Positions 30,229 through 38,305 of a stretch of 64,000 bases of DNA are shown here, in pieces (positions within the stretch are counted from its first letter, which is position 1; each line of letters starts with the position of its first letter). Under the pieces are notes generated by a model, which was not told the DNA's origin, did not search any database, and worked only from the letters and a program-made list of their open reading frames with translations. A program made the translations under genes and the position numbers. The stretch lies in assembly GCF_000719475.1 (NCBI RefSeq), contig NZ_JOGO01000069.1, positions 1-64,000 of the forward strand, read 5' to 3'. This stretch comes from Streptomyces sp. NRRL F-5630 (GTDB taxonomy: Bacteria > Actinomycetota > Actinomycetes > Streptomycetales > Streptomycetaceae).

Positions 30229-30638
30229 CGGGGCGTGAGCGGGCGCTGATCAGGGCGAACGCCCGGGGACGCGCGGGAGGGACGGGCGCGGGCCGTACGT
30301 CCCTCTCCGCCCGAAATGGGGGCCCGTTGTGACGAAGTCGTGACGTTCCCGTGTGCGACTGTGCCCCGGTCGCCCTTGTGCCGCCTCGCCTCCACCACGG
30401 ACGATGCGAGTTCGCTCTCCCGCAACCGCGCACGGTGGGCCCGACGTCTCCCCCCACATCAGGAACGCCGCACGGTCCCCACGACGCGAGGGGCGCGCAG
30501 GGGGGCGTGAGCACGGGGGTGTTCCGACACGGGGAGGAAGAAGCGGGTGCGGGTGAGGGTGAGGGGGGCGGAAGGGGCCGGTCGGCGACGTCTCGGATCG
30601 CCGTACAACCCCGAGGGGGGCAGCGGTGTCAAACAACC
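30229..30638. other. promoter region of the SigE-family sigma factor
   Basis: No gene is visible in these 410 bases. A direct repeat GTGACGaagtcGTGACG lies near 30328-30344 and CGCGAGGGGCGCGCAGGGGGGCG follows near 30490. The reading frame of the sigma factor is open through much of it, but its translation is Gly/Glu/Arg-rich and not family-like. Confidence 0.4.
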
Positions 30639-31313
30639 GTGGCTGAGGTTCTCGAATTCACGACGGCGCGCGTGGCGCCCCTCCCGCTGCGTCCTCCGGG
30701 CCGCCGCAGGCCGGTCCGCGCTCCCGGCAGCATGCCGGTGATCGCGCCGATGCCCCTGACCAGGCCCTCCGTTCCGCGGCAGCGGGCCGCGGACGAGACG
30801 GAGACGGAGGCCCCGGCGGTCGGCACGACCGTGGACCACCTCACCGAGACGTACCGCGCCCACTACCGCTCGCTGCTCGGCCTCGCCGCGCTGCTCCTCG
30901 ACGACACCGCCTCGTGCGAGGACGTCGTGCAGGAGGCGTTCATCCGCGTGCACTCCGCGCGCAAGCGCGTGCGCGATCCCGAGAAGACCCTCGCCTACCT
31001 GCGCCAGACCGTCGTGAACCTCTCGCGGTCCACGCTGCGCCGCCGCATCCTCGGCCTCAAGCTCCTCTCGAAGCCGATGCCGGACATGGCGAGCGCGGAG
31101 GAGGGGGCGTACGACCTCCTGGAGCGCGACGACCTCATCAAGGCGATGCGCGGGCTCCAGCGCAGGCAGCGCGAGGTGCTCGTGCTGCGGTACTTCGCCG
31201 ATATGACGGAGGCGCAGGTCGCCGAGACGCTCGGTGTCTCGGTCGGTTCCGTGAAGGCGTACGGCTCGCGCGGGATCGCCGCGCTGCGCGTCGCGATGGG
31301 AGCCGTGAAGTGA
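30639..31313 (+). CDS. SigE-family ECF RNA polymerase sigma factor
   Basis: The 224-aa protein has region 2 (TYRAHYRSLLGLAALLLDDTASCEDVVQEAFIRVHSA, then DPEKTLAYLRQTVVNLSRSTLRRR) and region 4 (LQRRQREVLVLRYFADMTEAQVAETLGVSVGSVKAYGSRGIAALR). It matches the actinobacterial SigE-type ECF family. Start uncertain: GTG 30639 gives MAEVLEFTTARVAPLPLRPP, and ATG 30732 (MPVIAPMPLTRP) is the alternative. Its TGA overlaps the GTG of a single-pass membrane protein that probably acts as its anti-sigma factor. Confidence 0.9.
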   Translation: MAEVLEFTTARVAPLPLRPPGRRRPVRAPGSMPVIAPMPLTRPSVPRQRAADETETEAPAVGTTVDHLTETYRAHYRSLLGLAALLLDDTASCEDVVQEAFIRVHSARKRVRDPEKTLAYLRQTVVNLSRSTLRRRILGLKLLSKPMPDMASAEEGAYDLLERDDLIKAMRGLQRRQREVLVLRYFADMTEAQVAETLGVSVGSVKAYGSRGIAALRVAMGAVK

Positions 31314-32620
31314 CGGCGGGCGAGGGCACCAGGAAGGACGGGACCCGGCGGGAGGGGTCCCCGGAGGACGGAGCCCGGCGGGAGGGGCCCCGGGAGGAGA
31401 AGGGCACGGCGGTGAGCGGCGGCAGGACACCGGGGGCGGCAGGAGCTTCGGAGGAGCCGGGAGGGGGCGACGAGAGGGAGACGCCCGTTGCCGGTCCCGG
31501 GTCGGCGGACTCCCCGTCAGCGGACGCAGCCCCCGTGGACCCCGCCCCGGAGGAGGACCCCGTCCCGGCAGCCCCCGCCGCGCCCGATCCGTCCTTCGAC
31601 GAGGACGACGTGCGCGCCCTGTTCCGGGGCGCGGTGGGCGGCCTCACGCCCGGTGAAGGGGCGCTCGACCGGCTCCAGGCCGCCGTGCCGGCCCGCCGGG
31701 CCCGCAAGCGGCAGACGCTCGTCGGGGTCGCGGCGGCCGTGGTCCTCCTCGGTACGGCGATCCCCGCCGCCGTCCACGTCGCCGCGGCGCCGGGCCACGA
31801 GGCCGACCCGGCGATGGCGGGCAGCAGCCAGGACGCGCGCACCCCGTACTCGGCCGGGACGGAGCGGCACGAGAGCGACGAGCACGAGGAGAACGGCGGC
31901 CGGAGCGCCTCGCCGCACTCCTCCGCGGGCGGGAGGCACCGGGACACCGGGAGCGGCGCACCGGAGCCGGGCACGCACCCCTCCGCCGGTACGGTCTTCG
32001 CCGACGCCCCCCGCTGCGAGCCGACGCAACTCGGCGACGCCGCGGCGGACCGCGGCTCCCCGGCCGCCGACGGCACCGTCTACGGCAGCTTCCGCGTCGC
32101 GAACATCTCCGGCGAGAAGTGCGCCGTCACCTCGCCGGGTGAGGTGCAGGTCGTGGTCCTCGGCGGCGCGGCCCGTACGACCGTGCCCGTCGTCCAGCAC
32201 CAGGAGGGCGACGCGGCCGGGGGCCTCCCCGGCCCCTCGCGGTCGGTCCAGGCGCTGCTGCTCGATCCGGGGCAGTCGTACGAGGTGCGGTTCGCGTTCG
32301 TACCGGACGCCACGTGTCCGAGCGGCGGCCCGACGCAGGCCCCCGGCGATCCCGATCCCTCGTCCCCGCCCCCGGTCGATCCGTCCCAGCCCCCCGCCGA
32401 GGGCGGCGGCTCGGGCTCGTCCCCCGACAACGCGGCGCCGCTCGACCAGACCACGACCCAGTTCTCCCGGCGCGTCCCGGTCGACGACACCCCTCCGACC
32501 GCCACGGTCGAGGTCACGCACAACGCGGCCCCGGGCGGCCCCGTCACCAACACGACGATCCCCGACTCCTGCCCCGGCACGCTCTACCGCACGGGCCTCC
32601 TCCCGGCAGACGGCGGCTGA
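31310..32620 (+). CDS. membrane protein, probable anti-sigma factor with extracellular DUF4232-like domain
   Basis: The 436-aa protein has a charged disordered N-terminus, a conserved cytoplasmic helix FDEDDVRALFRGAVGGLTPGEGALDRLQAAVPARRARKRQ (about 100-140) and one transmembrane helix (LVGVAAAVVLLGTAIPAAVHVAAA). Outside, a Cys-containing domain (CEPTQLG...GTVYGSFRVANISGEKCAVT...) resembles DUF4232. GTG 31310 overlaps the sigma gene stop. That arrangement fits a membrane anti-sigma factor, although no zinc-binding HxxxCxxC motif is present. The extracellular part could sense an envelope signal. Confidence 0.75.
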   Translation: MTAGEGTRKDGTRREGSPEDGARREGPREEKGTAVSGGRTPGAAGASEEPGGGDERETPVAGPGSADSPSADAAPVDPAPEEDPVPAAPAAPDPSFDEDDVRALFRGAVGGLTPGEGALDRLQAAVPARRARKRQTLVGVAAAVVLLGTAIPAAVHVAAAPGHEADPAMAGSSQDARTPYSAGTERHESDEHEENGGRSASPHSSAGGRHRDTGSGAPEPGTHPSAGTVFADAPRCEPTQLGDAAADRGSPAADGTVYGSFRVANISGEKCAVTSPGEVQVVVLGGAARTTVPVVQHQEGDAAGGLPGPSRSVQALLLDPGQSYEVRFAFVPDATCPSGGPTQAPGDPDPSSPPPVDPSQPPAEGGGSGSSPDNAAPLDQTTTQFSRRVPVDDTPPTATVEVTHNAAPGGPVTNTTIPDSCPGTLYRTGLLPADGG

Positions 32621-32846
32621 GCGCGGCAGACGGCGGCTGACGGCAAGGCGGCCCCCCGTCAGGGCAGCTCGCCCTCGCCCACCTCGCGCCCCTCAAGGCG
32701 GTTGGGCGGCCGGGTGGTGTCGCCGCCGCTCCCGGCCCGCGCGCCGCCGCCTCCCGCCCTGCCCTGCCCTCGCCGGTTCGCCCCCGTCCCGCCGCGTGCC
32801 GGGGCCTCTTCCCCCGGCCCCCCTTCGGCTGTCGCGGGTTGTGGGC

Positions 32847-32879
32847 ATAAGGTAAGCCTTACTTATTTGTAAGCCTTAC
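32847..32879. promoter_or_regulatory. iron-box-like operator pair
   Basis: ATAAGGTAAGCCTTACTTAT (32847-32866) is a near-palindrome resembling DtxR/DmdR iron boxes. TAAGCCTTAC recurs at 32853-32862 and 32870-32879, 17 bp apart. The pair lies 37 bp before the siderophore-binding lipoprotein start, so iron-dependent repression of the importer operon is likely. The preceding gap from 32621 shows no gene. Confidence 0.75.
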
Positions 32880-32915
32880 GTATGTGCTCGACAGTTGAAC
32901 CACAGCGAGGACCCC

Positions 32916-33974
32916 ATGTCTTTTCGGCGCCGTTCCACGGCAGCGGCGGCTCTCGCCGTCGTCGCCGCCCTGTCCCTGACGGCGTGCGGCGGTGGTGACT
33001 CCGGCGACGCGAAGAGCGCGAGCGGCGACAGCTCGGCCGCCGCGGGCACGAAGGACTCGAAGTCCGTCGCGCAGGGCGGCAAGGACTTCGGGGACGCCGC
33101 CGCGCAGACCGCCGCGCTCGGCACCGACGCGAAGGCCGGGCAGTTCCCGCGCACCGTCAAGCACGCGATGGGCAGCACCGAGATCAAGTCCGCGCCGAAG
33201 CGCGTCGTCGTCCTCGATGTCGGCGAGCTGGACAACGTCGTCTCGCTCGGCATCGAGCCGGTCGGCCTCGCGCCCACCGAGGGCTCGCCCGAACTGCCCT
33301 CGTACCTCAAGGGCAAGGCGGGCAAGCCGAAGAACGTCGGCACCATCAACAGCCTCAACCTGGAGGCCATCGCCGCCCTCAAGCCGGACCTGATCCTGGG
33401 CAGCCGGCTCCGGGCCGCCAACTCCTACGACGAGCTGTCGAAGATCGCCCCGACCGTCTTCTCGATCCGCCCCGGGTTCACGTGGAAGGAGAACTACCTC
33501 CTCAACGCCGCCGCGCTCGACAAGACCGCCCAGGCGAAGGCGAACCTGGCCGCCTACGAGAAGCGCGCGAAGTCCCTCGGCGACAAGCTCGGCGCCCACA
33601 AGCCGACCGTCTCGATGGTCCGTTACCTGCCCGACGGCGTCATCCGCCTCTACGCGAACGACTCCTTCATCGGCACGATCCTCAAGGACGTCGGCATCCC
33701 GCGCCCGAAGAACCAGGACATCCCGGACCTCGCCGCCGAGATCAGCGCCGAGAACATCGACAAGGCCGACGCCGACTGGATCTTCACGGGCGTCTACGGC
33801 GACCCGAAGGCCACCGACAAGACCAAGGCCCAGGGCAACCCGCTGTGGAAGAACCTGAAGGCCGTCAAGGACGGACACGCCTTCGACGTCCCCGACGAGA
33901 CCTGGTACCTGGGCCTCGGCGTCACGGCCGCGAACGCCGTGCTGGACGATCTCGCGGAGCACCTGACAGCCTGA
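32916..33974 (+). CDS. iron-siderophore ABC transporter substrate-binding lipoprotein
   Basis: The 352-aa protein starts with a lipoprotein signal (MSFRRRSTAAAALAVVAALSLTAC, lipobox LTAC with Cys24). A Ser/Ala/Gly linker precedes the FepB-type fold: PKRVVVLDVGELDNVVSLGIEPVGL, TINSLNLEAIAALKPDLILG and the C-terminal WYLGLGVTAANAVLDDLAEHL. It should bind ferric siderophore outside the cell and pass it to the two permeases encoded downstream. ATG 32916; iron-box-like repeats lie just upstream. First gene of a four-gene operon. Confidence 0.93.
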   Translation: MSFRRRSTAAAALAVVAALSLTACGGGDSGDAKSASGDSSAAAGTKDSKSVAQGGKDFGDAAAQTAALGTDAKAGQFPRTVKHAMGSTEIKSAPKRVVVLDVGELDNVVSLGIEPVGLAPTEGSPELPSYLKGKAGKPKNVGTINSLNLEAIAALKPDLILGSRLRAANSYDELSKIAPTVFSIRPGFTWKENYLLNAAALDKTAQAKANLAAYEKRAKSLGDKLGAHKPTVSMVRYLPDGVIRLYANDSFIGTILKDVGIPRPKNQDIPDLAAEISAENIDKADADWIFTGVYGDPKATDKTKAQGNPLWKNLKAVKDGHAFDVPDETWYLGLGVTAANAVLDDLAEHLTA

Positions 33975-34047
33975 GGCCGCACCAGCGAGGGCCGGACGGC
34001 CGGGCGGCGACGGCCGGGCGGCGGCAGCAGGGGAGGGAAAGTACGCC

Positions 34048-35196
34048 ATGGGGTCACCTGCCCCACGCACCGGGGCGGGCGCCCCACGACCGGGAGTGCC
34101 CGAACCCCGGACCGGCGGTCCCGCGGCCGGCACCGGCGACCGCGCACCCCGTCCGGGCGGTCCCGCGCCCCGTCCGGGCCCGGCCCCCCGCGCCGTGCCC
34201 GCCACCCGGCGCCGCCTCGCGTGGTTGCTCGCCGGGACGCTGATCTTGCTGCTCGCCGTGCTCCTCAGCCTCGCCGTGGGCAGCCGTCAGGTCGCTCCCG
34301 GCGAGGTGTTCTCGGCGCTCCTGCACGGCGGGACGAGCGACGACGCGCAGGTCGTACGGGCCTTCCGCGTGCCCCGCACCGTCCTCGGCGTCCTCGCCGG
34401 AGCGGCCCTCGCGCTCGCCGGGACCGTCATGCAGGGCGTCACGCGCAACCCGATCGCCGAGCCGGGCGTCCTCGGCGTGAGCCAGGGCGCCTCGGTGGGC
34501 GTCGTGTGCGCGATCGCCTTCGCCGGGGCGCACAGCCTGACCGGGTACGTGTGGTTCGCCTTCGCGGGCGCGGGCCTCGCCTCGGCCGGCGTGTACGCGG
34601 TCGCGAGCAGCGGGCGCGGCGGCGCCTCGCCCGTACGGCTCGCGCTCGCTGGCGCCGCGATGAACGCCCTGCTCGCCTCCGTCACCTCCGGGATCGTCAC
34701 GACGAACGCCCGCGCGCTCGACGAGTTCCGCTACTGGCAGGTCGGTTCGCTCAACGGGCGCGGCAGCGAGATCATCGGCCAGATCTGGCCCTTCCTGCTC
34801 GCCGGGGCCCTCCTCGTCCTCGCCATGGCCCGCGGTCTCGACGCGCTCGCGCTCGGCGACGACGCCGCGAAGAACCTCGGCCACCACGTCGGCCTCCTGC
34901 GCGTCCTCGGCGCGCTCGGCGCGACCGTCCTCACCGGGGCCGCCGTCGCGGCCGTGGGCCCGATCGCCTTCACCGGGCTCGCCGTGCCGCACATCGCGCG
35001 CGCCCTCGTCGGCACCGCGCACCGCTGGGTGCTGCCGCTCGCGGCGCTCCTCGGGCCCGCGATGATCCTGCTCTCCGATGTCGTCGGGCGCGTCCTCTTC
35101 CCGCCCTCGGAGGTCCCCGTGGCCGTCATGACCGCGCTCATCGGCGTGCCCTTCCTCATCGTCCTGGTGCGCCGCAAGGGGGCGGTCTCGGCATGA
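34048..35196 (+). CDS. FecCD-family siderophore permease 1
   Basis: The 382-aa multi-pass permease has family markers AFRVPRTVLGVLAGAALALAGTVMQGVTRNPIAEPGVLGVSQGAS, LAGAAMNALLASVTSG, FRYWQVGSLNGRG and GPIAFTGLAVPHIARALVG. The first 55 residues are a Pro/Gly/Arg-rich extension not typical of the family. ATG 34048 follows AGGGGAGGGAAAG. Its TGA overlaps the ATG of the second permease. It should form a heterodimeric channel with it. Confidence 0.93.
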   Translation: MGSPAPRTGAGAPRPGVPEPRTGGPAAGTGDRAPRPGGPAPRPGPAPRAVPATRRRLAWLLAGTLILLLAVLLSLAVGSRQVAPGEVFSALLHGGTSDDAQVVRAFRVPRTVLGVLAGAALALAGTVMQGVTRNPIAEPGVLGVSQGASVGVVCAIAFAGAHSLTGYVWFAFAGAGLASAGVYAVASSGRGGASPVRLALAGAAMNALLASVTSGIVTTNARALDEFRYWQVGSLNGRGSEIIGQIWPFLLAGALLVLAMARGLDALALGDDAAKNLGHHVGLLRVLGALGATVLTGAAVAAVGPIAFTGLAVPHIARALVGTAHRWVLPLAALLGPAMILLSDVVGRVLFPPSEVPVAVMTALIGVPFLIVLVRRKGAVSA

Positions 35197-36263
35197 GCAC
35201 GACCCCCGTGCCGGGCCTGCGCCCCGTCGGCCACCTCCTCGTCCGGCGCCGCCGCGCGAGCTTCCTCGTCCACCGCCGCACCGTCCTCGTCGCGACCGCG
35301 CTCGCCGTGCTCCTCGCCGCCGCCGTCGTGCTCTCGCTGTGCTGGGGCGAGTTCTGGGTCGCGCCGCGCGAGGTCGTACGGGTCCTCCTCGGGCAGCCGA
35401 GCCAGGCCGAACTGGTCGTGGGCACCCTGCGCCTGCCCCGGCTCGTGCTCGGGCTCCTGGCGGGCGCGGCCTTCGCCGTCGCGGGCGCGCTCGTGCAGAC
35501 CGTCGCGCGCAACCCGCTCGCGAGCCCCGACGTCATCGGCGTCACGCACGGCGCGGGCGCGGCGACCGTCGCCGCGATGAGCTTCGGCCTCGTACCGGCC
35601 GGGCAGCTCCCGTACGTGTCCATCGTGGGCGGGCTCGCCGCCGCGCTCCTCGTCCACGTCTGCGCCTGGCGCGGCGGGCTGCGATCCTCGCGCTTCGTCC
35701 TCATCGGGATCGGGGTCTCGGTCGCGCTCGGCTCGGTCATCCAGCTACTGCTCACGAAGGGGGACTACCTCGTCGCCCAGCAGTCGAAGGTGTGGCTCAC
35801 CGGCTCGCTCAACGGGCGCGGCTACCAGGAGGCGTGGCCGCTGGTCGTCACGCTGCTCGTGGCCGTCCCCGCGACCGTGTGGGCCGCGCGCGCCCAGCGC
35901 GGCGCCTCCTTCGACGACGACACGGCGACCGCGCTCGGCATCAGCCTGAACCGCACCCGTCTGGGCCTGACCGTGATCGGCGTCGTCCTCGCCTCGGTGG
36001 CGACGGGTGCCGCGGGCCCGGTCGACTTCGTCGCGCTCCTCGCCCCGCAGATCGCGCGGCGGCTGACCCGTACCGCGCAGATCCCGCTGCTCACGGCGGC
36101 GTTCACGGGCGCGCTCCTCGTCACCGTCGCCGACCTGCTCGCCCGCCGCCTCTTCTCGCCCGTCGAACTGCCGGTCGGCGTGCTCACCGCGGCCGTGGGC
36201 GCCCCGTACCTGATGTGGCTGATCATCCGCACCCGCGGCCGTACCGGAGGTGTTCCCTCGTGA
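35193..36263 (+). CDS. FecCD-family siderophore permease 2
   Basis: The 356-aa multi-pass permease has TLRLPRLVLGLLAGAAFAVAGALVQTVARNPLASPDVIGVTHGAG, FVLIGIGVSVALGSVIQLLL, KVWLTGSLNGRGYQEAWPL and GPVDFVALLAPQIARRLT. ATG 35193 overlaps the stop of permease 1, and its own stop overlaps the GTG of the ATPase gene, so all are translationally coupled. Partner of permease 1 in the iron-siderophore importer. Confidence 0.93.
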   Translation: MSTTPVPGLRPVGHLLVRRRRASFLVHRRTVLVATALAVLLAAAVVLSLCWGEFWVAPREVVRVLLGQPSQAELVVGTLRLPRLVLGLLAGAAFAVAGALVQTVARNPLASPDVIGVTHGAGAATVAAMSFGLVPAGQLPYVSIVGGLAAALLVHVCAWRGGLRSSRFVLIGIGVSVALGSVIQLLLTKGDYLVAQQSKVWLTGSLNGRGYQEAWPLVVTLLVAVPATVWAARAQRGASFDDDTATALGISLNRTRLGLTVIGVVLASVATGAAGPVDFVALLAPQIARRLTRTAQIPLLTAAFTGALLVTVADLLARRLFSPVELPVGVLTAAVGAPYLMWLIIRTRGRTGGVPS

Positions 36264-37093
36264 GCCGACCCCCCGCCACCGCGGTGGCCGCTCCCGCCAC
36301 CCGTCTCGCCGCGCGCGGCCTGCGCCTCGGCTACGACACCGGCCGTGTCGTCGTCGACGACCTCGACGTCGAGATCCCCGACGGCAAGGTCACCGTCGTC
36401 GTCGGCCCCAACGCCTGCGGCAAGTCCACGCTCCTGCGCGCGCTCGGCCGGCTCCTCAAGCCGCGCGCGGGCACGGTCCTGCTCGACGGCGCCGACCTCG
36501 CCCGCGCCCCCGGCAAGGAGACCGCCCGCACGATCGGCGTCCTGCCGCAGACCCCGCAGCCGCCGGACGGCATCACCGTCGCCGACCTCGTCGCGCGCGG
36601 CCGTCAGCCGCACCAGAAGTGGTGGCAGCAGTGGTCCGAGGACGACGAGCGCGCGGTGACGGAGGCGCTGGAGCGCACCGGCACGGCCCAGCTCGCCGAG
36701 CGCCTCGTCGACGAGCTCTCGGGCGGCCAGCGGCAGCGCGTGTGGATCGCGATGGCCCTCGCCCAGGAGACGGACCTGCTCCTGCTCGACGAGCCGACGA
36801 CGTACCTCGACATGGCCCACCAGGTCGAGGTCCTGGACCTCGTCCGCCGCCTCAACCACGAGCGCGGGCGCACGGTCGTCGCTGTCCTCCACGACCTCAA
36901 CCAGGCGGTCCGCTACGGAGACCACCTGATCGCAATGAAGGCGGGCCGGATCATCGCGCAGGGCGACCCCGCGGAGATCATCACGGCCGAGCTGGTGCGG
37001 GAGGTCTTCGGCCTGGACGCGGTCGTGGTCCCGGACCCGGTGACGGGCGGCCCGCTGGTGGTGCCGGGGATGGGGTGGCGCAAGGGGGAGTGA
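36260..37093 (+). CDS. iron-siderophore ABC transporter ATP-binding protein
   Basis: The 277-aa ATPase has Walker A VVVGPNACGKSTLLRAL (about residue 49; GPNACGKS is typical of FecE/FepC), a Q-loop GVLPQTP, signature LSGGQRQRVWIAMALAQ, Walker B LLLLDEPTTYLDMAHQ and switch VLHDLNQAVRYGDH. It energises the two FecCD permeases. GTG 36260 overlaps the previous stop. Last gene of the operon. Confidence 0.96.
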   Translation: MSRPPATAVAAPATRLAARGLRLGYDTGRVVVDDLDVEIPDGKVTVVVGPNACGKSTLLRALGRLLKPRAGTVLLDGADLARAPGKETARTIGVLPQTPQPPDGITVADLVARGRQPHQKWWQQWSEDDERAVTEALERTGTAQLAERLVDELSGGQRQRVWIAMALAQETDLLLLDEPTTYLDMAHQVEVLDLVRRLNHERGRTVVAVLHDLNQAVRYGDHLIAMKAGRIIAQGDPAEIITAELVREVFGLDAVVVPDPVTGGPLVVPGMGWRKGE

Positions 37094-37193
37094 GCGGTAC
37101 GGGGGCACGCGTGCCGCGGGCGCGGGTGTCAGCGCGCGGGAGCCGGGTACCCCCTCGGTGACCGGCTACGACGACGAGCGGAAGGAGCACCAC

Positions 37194-37385
37194 GTGCCGC
37201 ACGACGCGAAGCAGGAGAAGCCCGGGGACGGGAAGACACCCCGCACGGCCGCGCAGGAGATCCGCGAAGAGGCCGAGAAGGCCGCCGAGGACGTCGGGGG
37301 CGCGCACCCGCGCCACCCGGGCGAGAGCGGAGACGCCCTGCGCCCGAACGTGGAGCAGGAGGAATCGGCCCGCGAGGAGACGTGA
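37194..37385 (+). CDS. small acidic hypothetical protein
   Basis: The 63-aa highly charged protein (MPHDAKQEKPGDGKTPRTAAQE...EEAEKAAEDVGG) has a predicted helical middle and no hydrophobic core. It is probably disordered or coiled. GTG 37194 follows GGAAGGAG by about 6 bases; a longer frame starts GTG 37158. Unknown function. It lies between the iron importer and the opposing SURF1 gene. Confidence 0.55.
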   Translation: MPHDAKQEKPGDGKTPRTAAQEIREEAEKAAEDVGGAHPRHPGESGDALRPNVEQEESAREET

Positions 37386-37448
37386 GCGGAGCCGGCCGAC
37401 GAGAGGGCCTGAGCCGAGCCCGCCCGCGAGGGGAGGCGATCCGCCGCC

Positions 37449-38243
37449 TCAGACCCTCGTCGGCTCCGGCTCCGGCTGGGGTTCCTCCTCCGCCGCGATG
37501 CCGAGTTCCGCGTCCCTGCGGGCCTCCGCCTCGCGGCGCACGAGCCGGTACCACATGAAGACCACGAACCCCGCGAACACGAACCACTCGCCGGTGTAGC
37601 CGAGGTTCTGGAACGCCTTGAGATCCAGGCCGTGCCCCTCCGGCGTCTTCGCGGGGACGGGGGTGAGGCCCGCCTCCGCGCGGTCGAGCGTGATCCAGCC
37701 GTCGTACACGTCGTACGAGGTGAGGTTGACGAGCGAGGCCGCGCCGATGATGCCGACCTGCCCGGCGGGGAGGCCGCCGGACGCGTGCACGCCCGTGCTG
37801 CGCGCGTCCTCGGAGGGCTGGAGCGCCCCGGTCACAGTGACCGTGCCGGTGGGGGCGGCGGGGGCCTTCGCCGGGGCCGGGCCCTCGTGCCAGCCGCGGA
37901 CGACGGGCAGGACCTTGTCCTCGCCGGTCCGCAGGAGCCCGAGCACGTAGTAGCCGTCGCGGTCGTCGAGCCCGCGGTCGGGCACGAGGAGCTGCTCGAC
38001 GTACCGGCCCGTGGCGCGGGTGCGCTGCCCTGAGGTCTCGCTCGTGACGGGAAGGACCTCAGCGAGCGGCCTGGCCGCCCCGTCGGCGTGGGCCTCGGCC
38101 GTGGCCTCGGCGTCCTTGTGCGTGTCCACCCGGTCCTCGAAGCGGCTCAGCTGCCAGGACCCCATGAAGACGCAGAACGGGATCGCCAGGAGGACGAAGA
38201 CGTGGATCCCCCACCACCGGGGAGTCAGCAGGAACCGGTACAC
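37449..38243 (-). CDS. SURF1 family cytochrome oxidase biogenesis protein
   Basis: The 264-aa membrane protein has an N-terminal helix (LLTPRWWGIHVFVLLAIPFCVFMGSWQLSRFEDR), an extracytoplasmic domain with VLPVVRGWHEG and GALQPSEDARSTG, a second helix near the C-terminus (GEWFVFAGFVVFMWYRLVRREAEARR) and an acidic tail. SURF1 proteins assist heme insertion into cytochrome c oxidase. The GTG start at 38243 gives MYRFLLTPRWWG. Convergent with the small acidic gene. Confidence 0.9.
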   Translation of the reverse strand: MYRFLLTPRWWGIHVFVLLAIPFCVFMGSWQLSRFEDRVDTHKDAEATAEAHADGAARPLAEVLPVTSETSGQRTRATGRYVEQLLVPDRGLDDRDGYYVLGLLRTGEDKVLPVVRGWHEGPAPAKAPAAPTGTVTVTGALQPSEDARSTGVHASGGLPAGQVGIIGAASLVNLTSYDVYDGWITLDRAEAGLTPVPAKTPEGHGLDLKAFQNLGYTGEWFVFAGFVVFMWYRLVRREAEARRDAELGIAAEEEPQPEPEPTRV

Positions 38244-38305
38244 ACCCCCACGGTACGGGGCGGGCGGGGACGCCGGGCGCCCGCCCCCGTACCACGGACG
38301 GCGGC

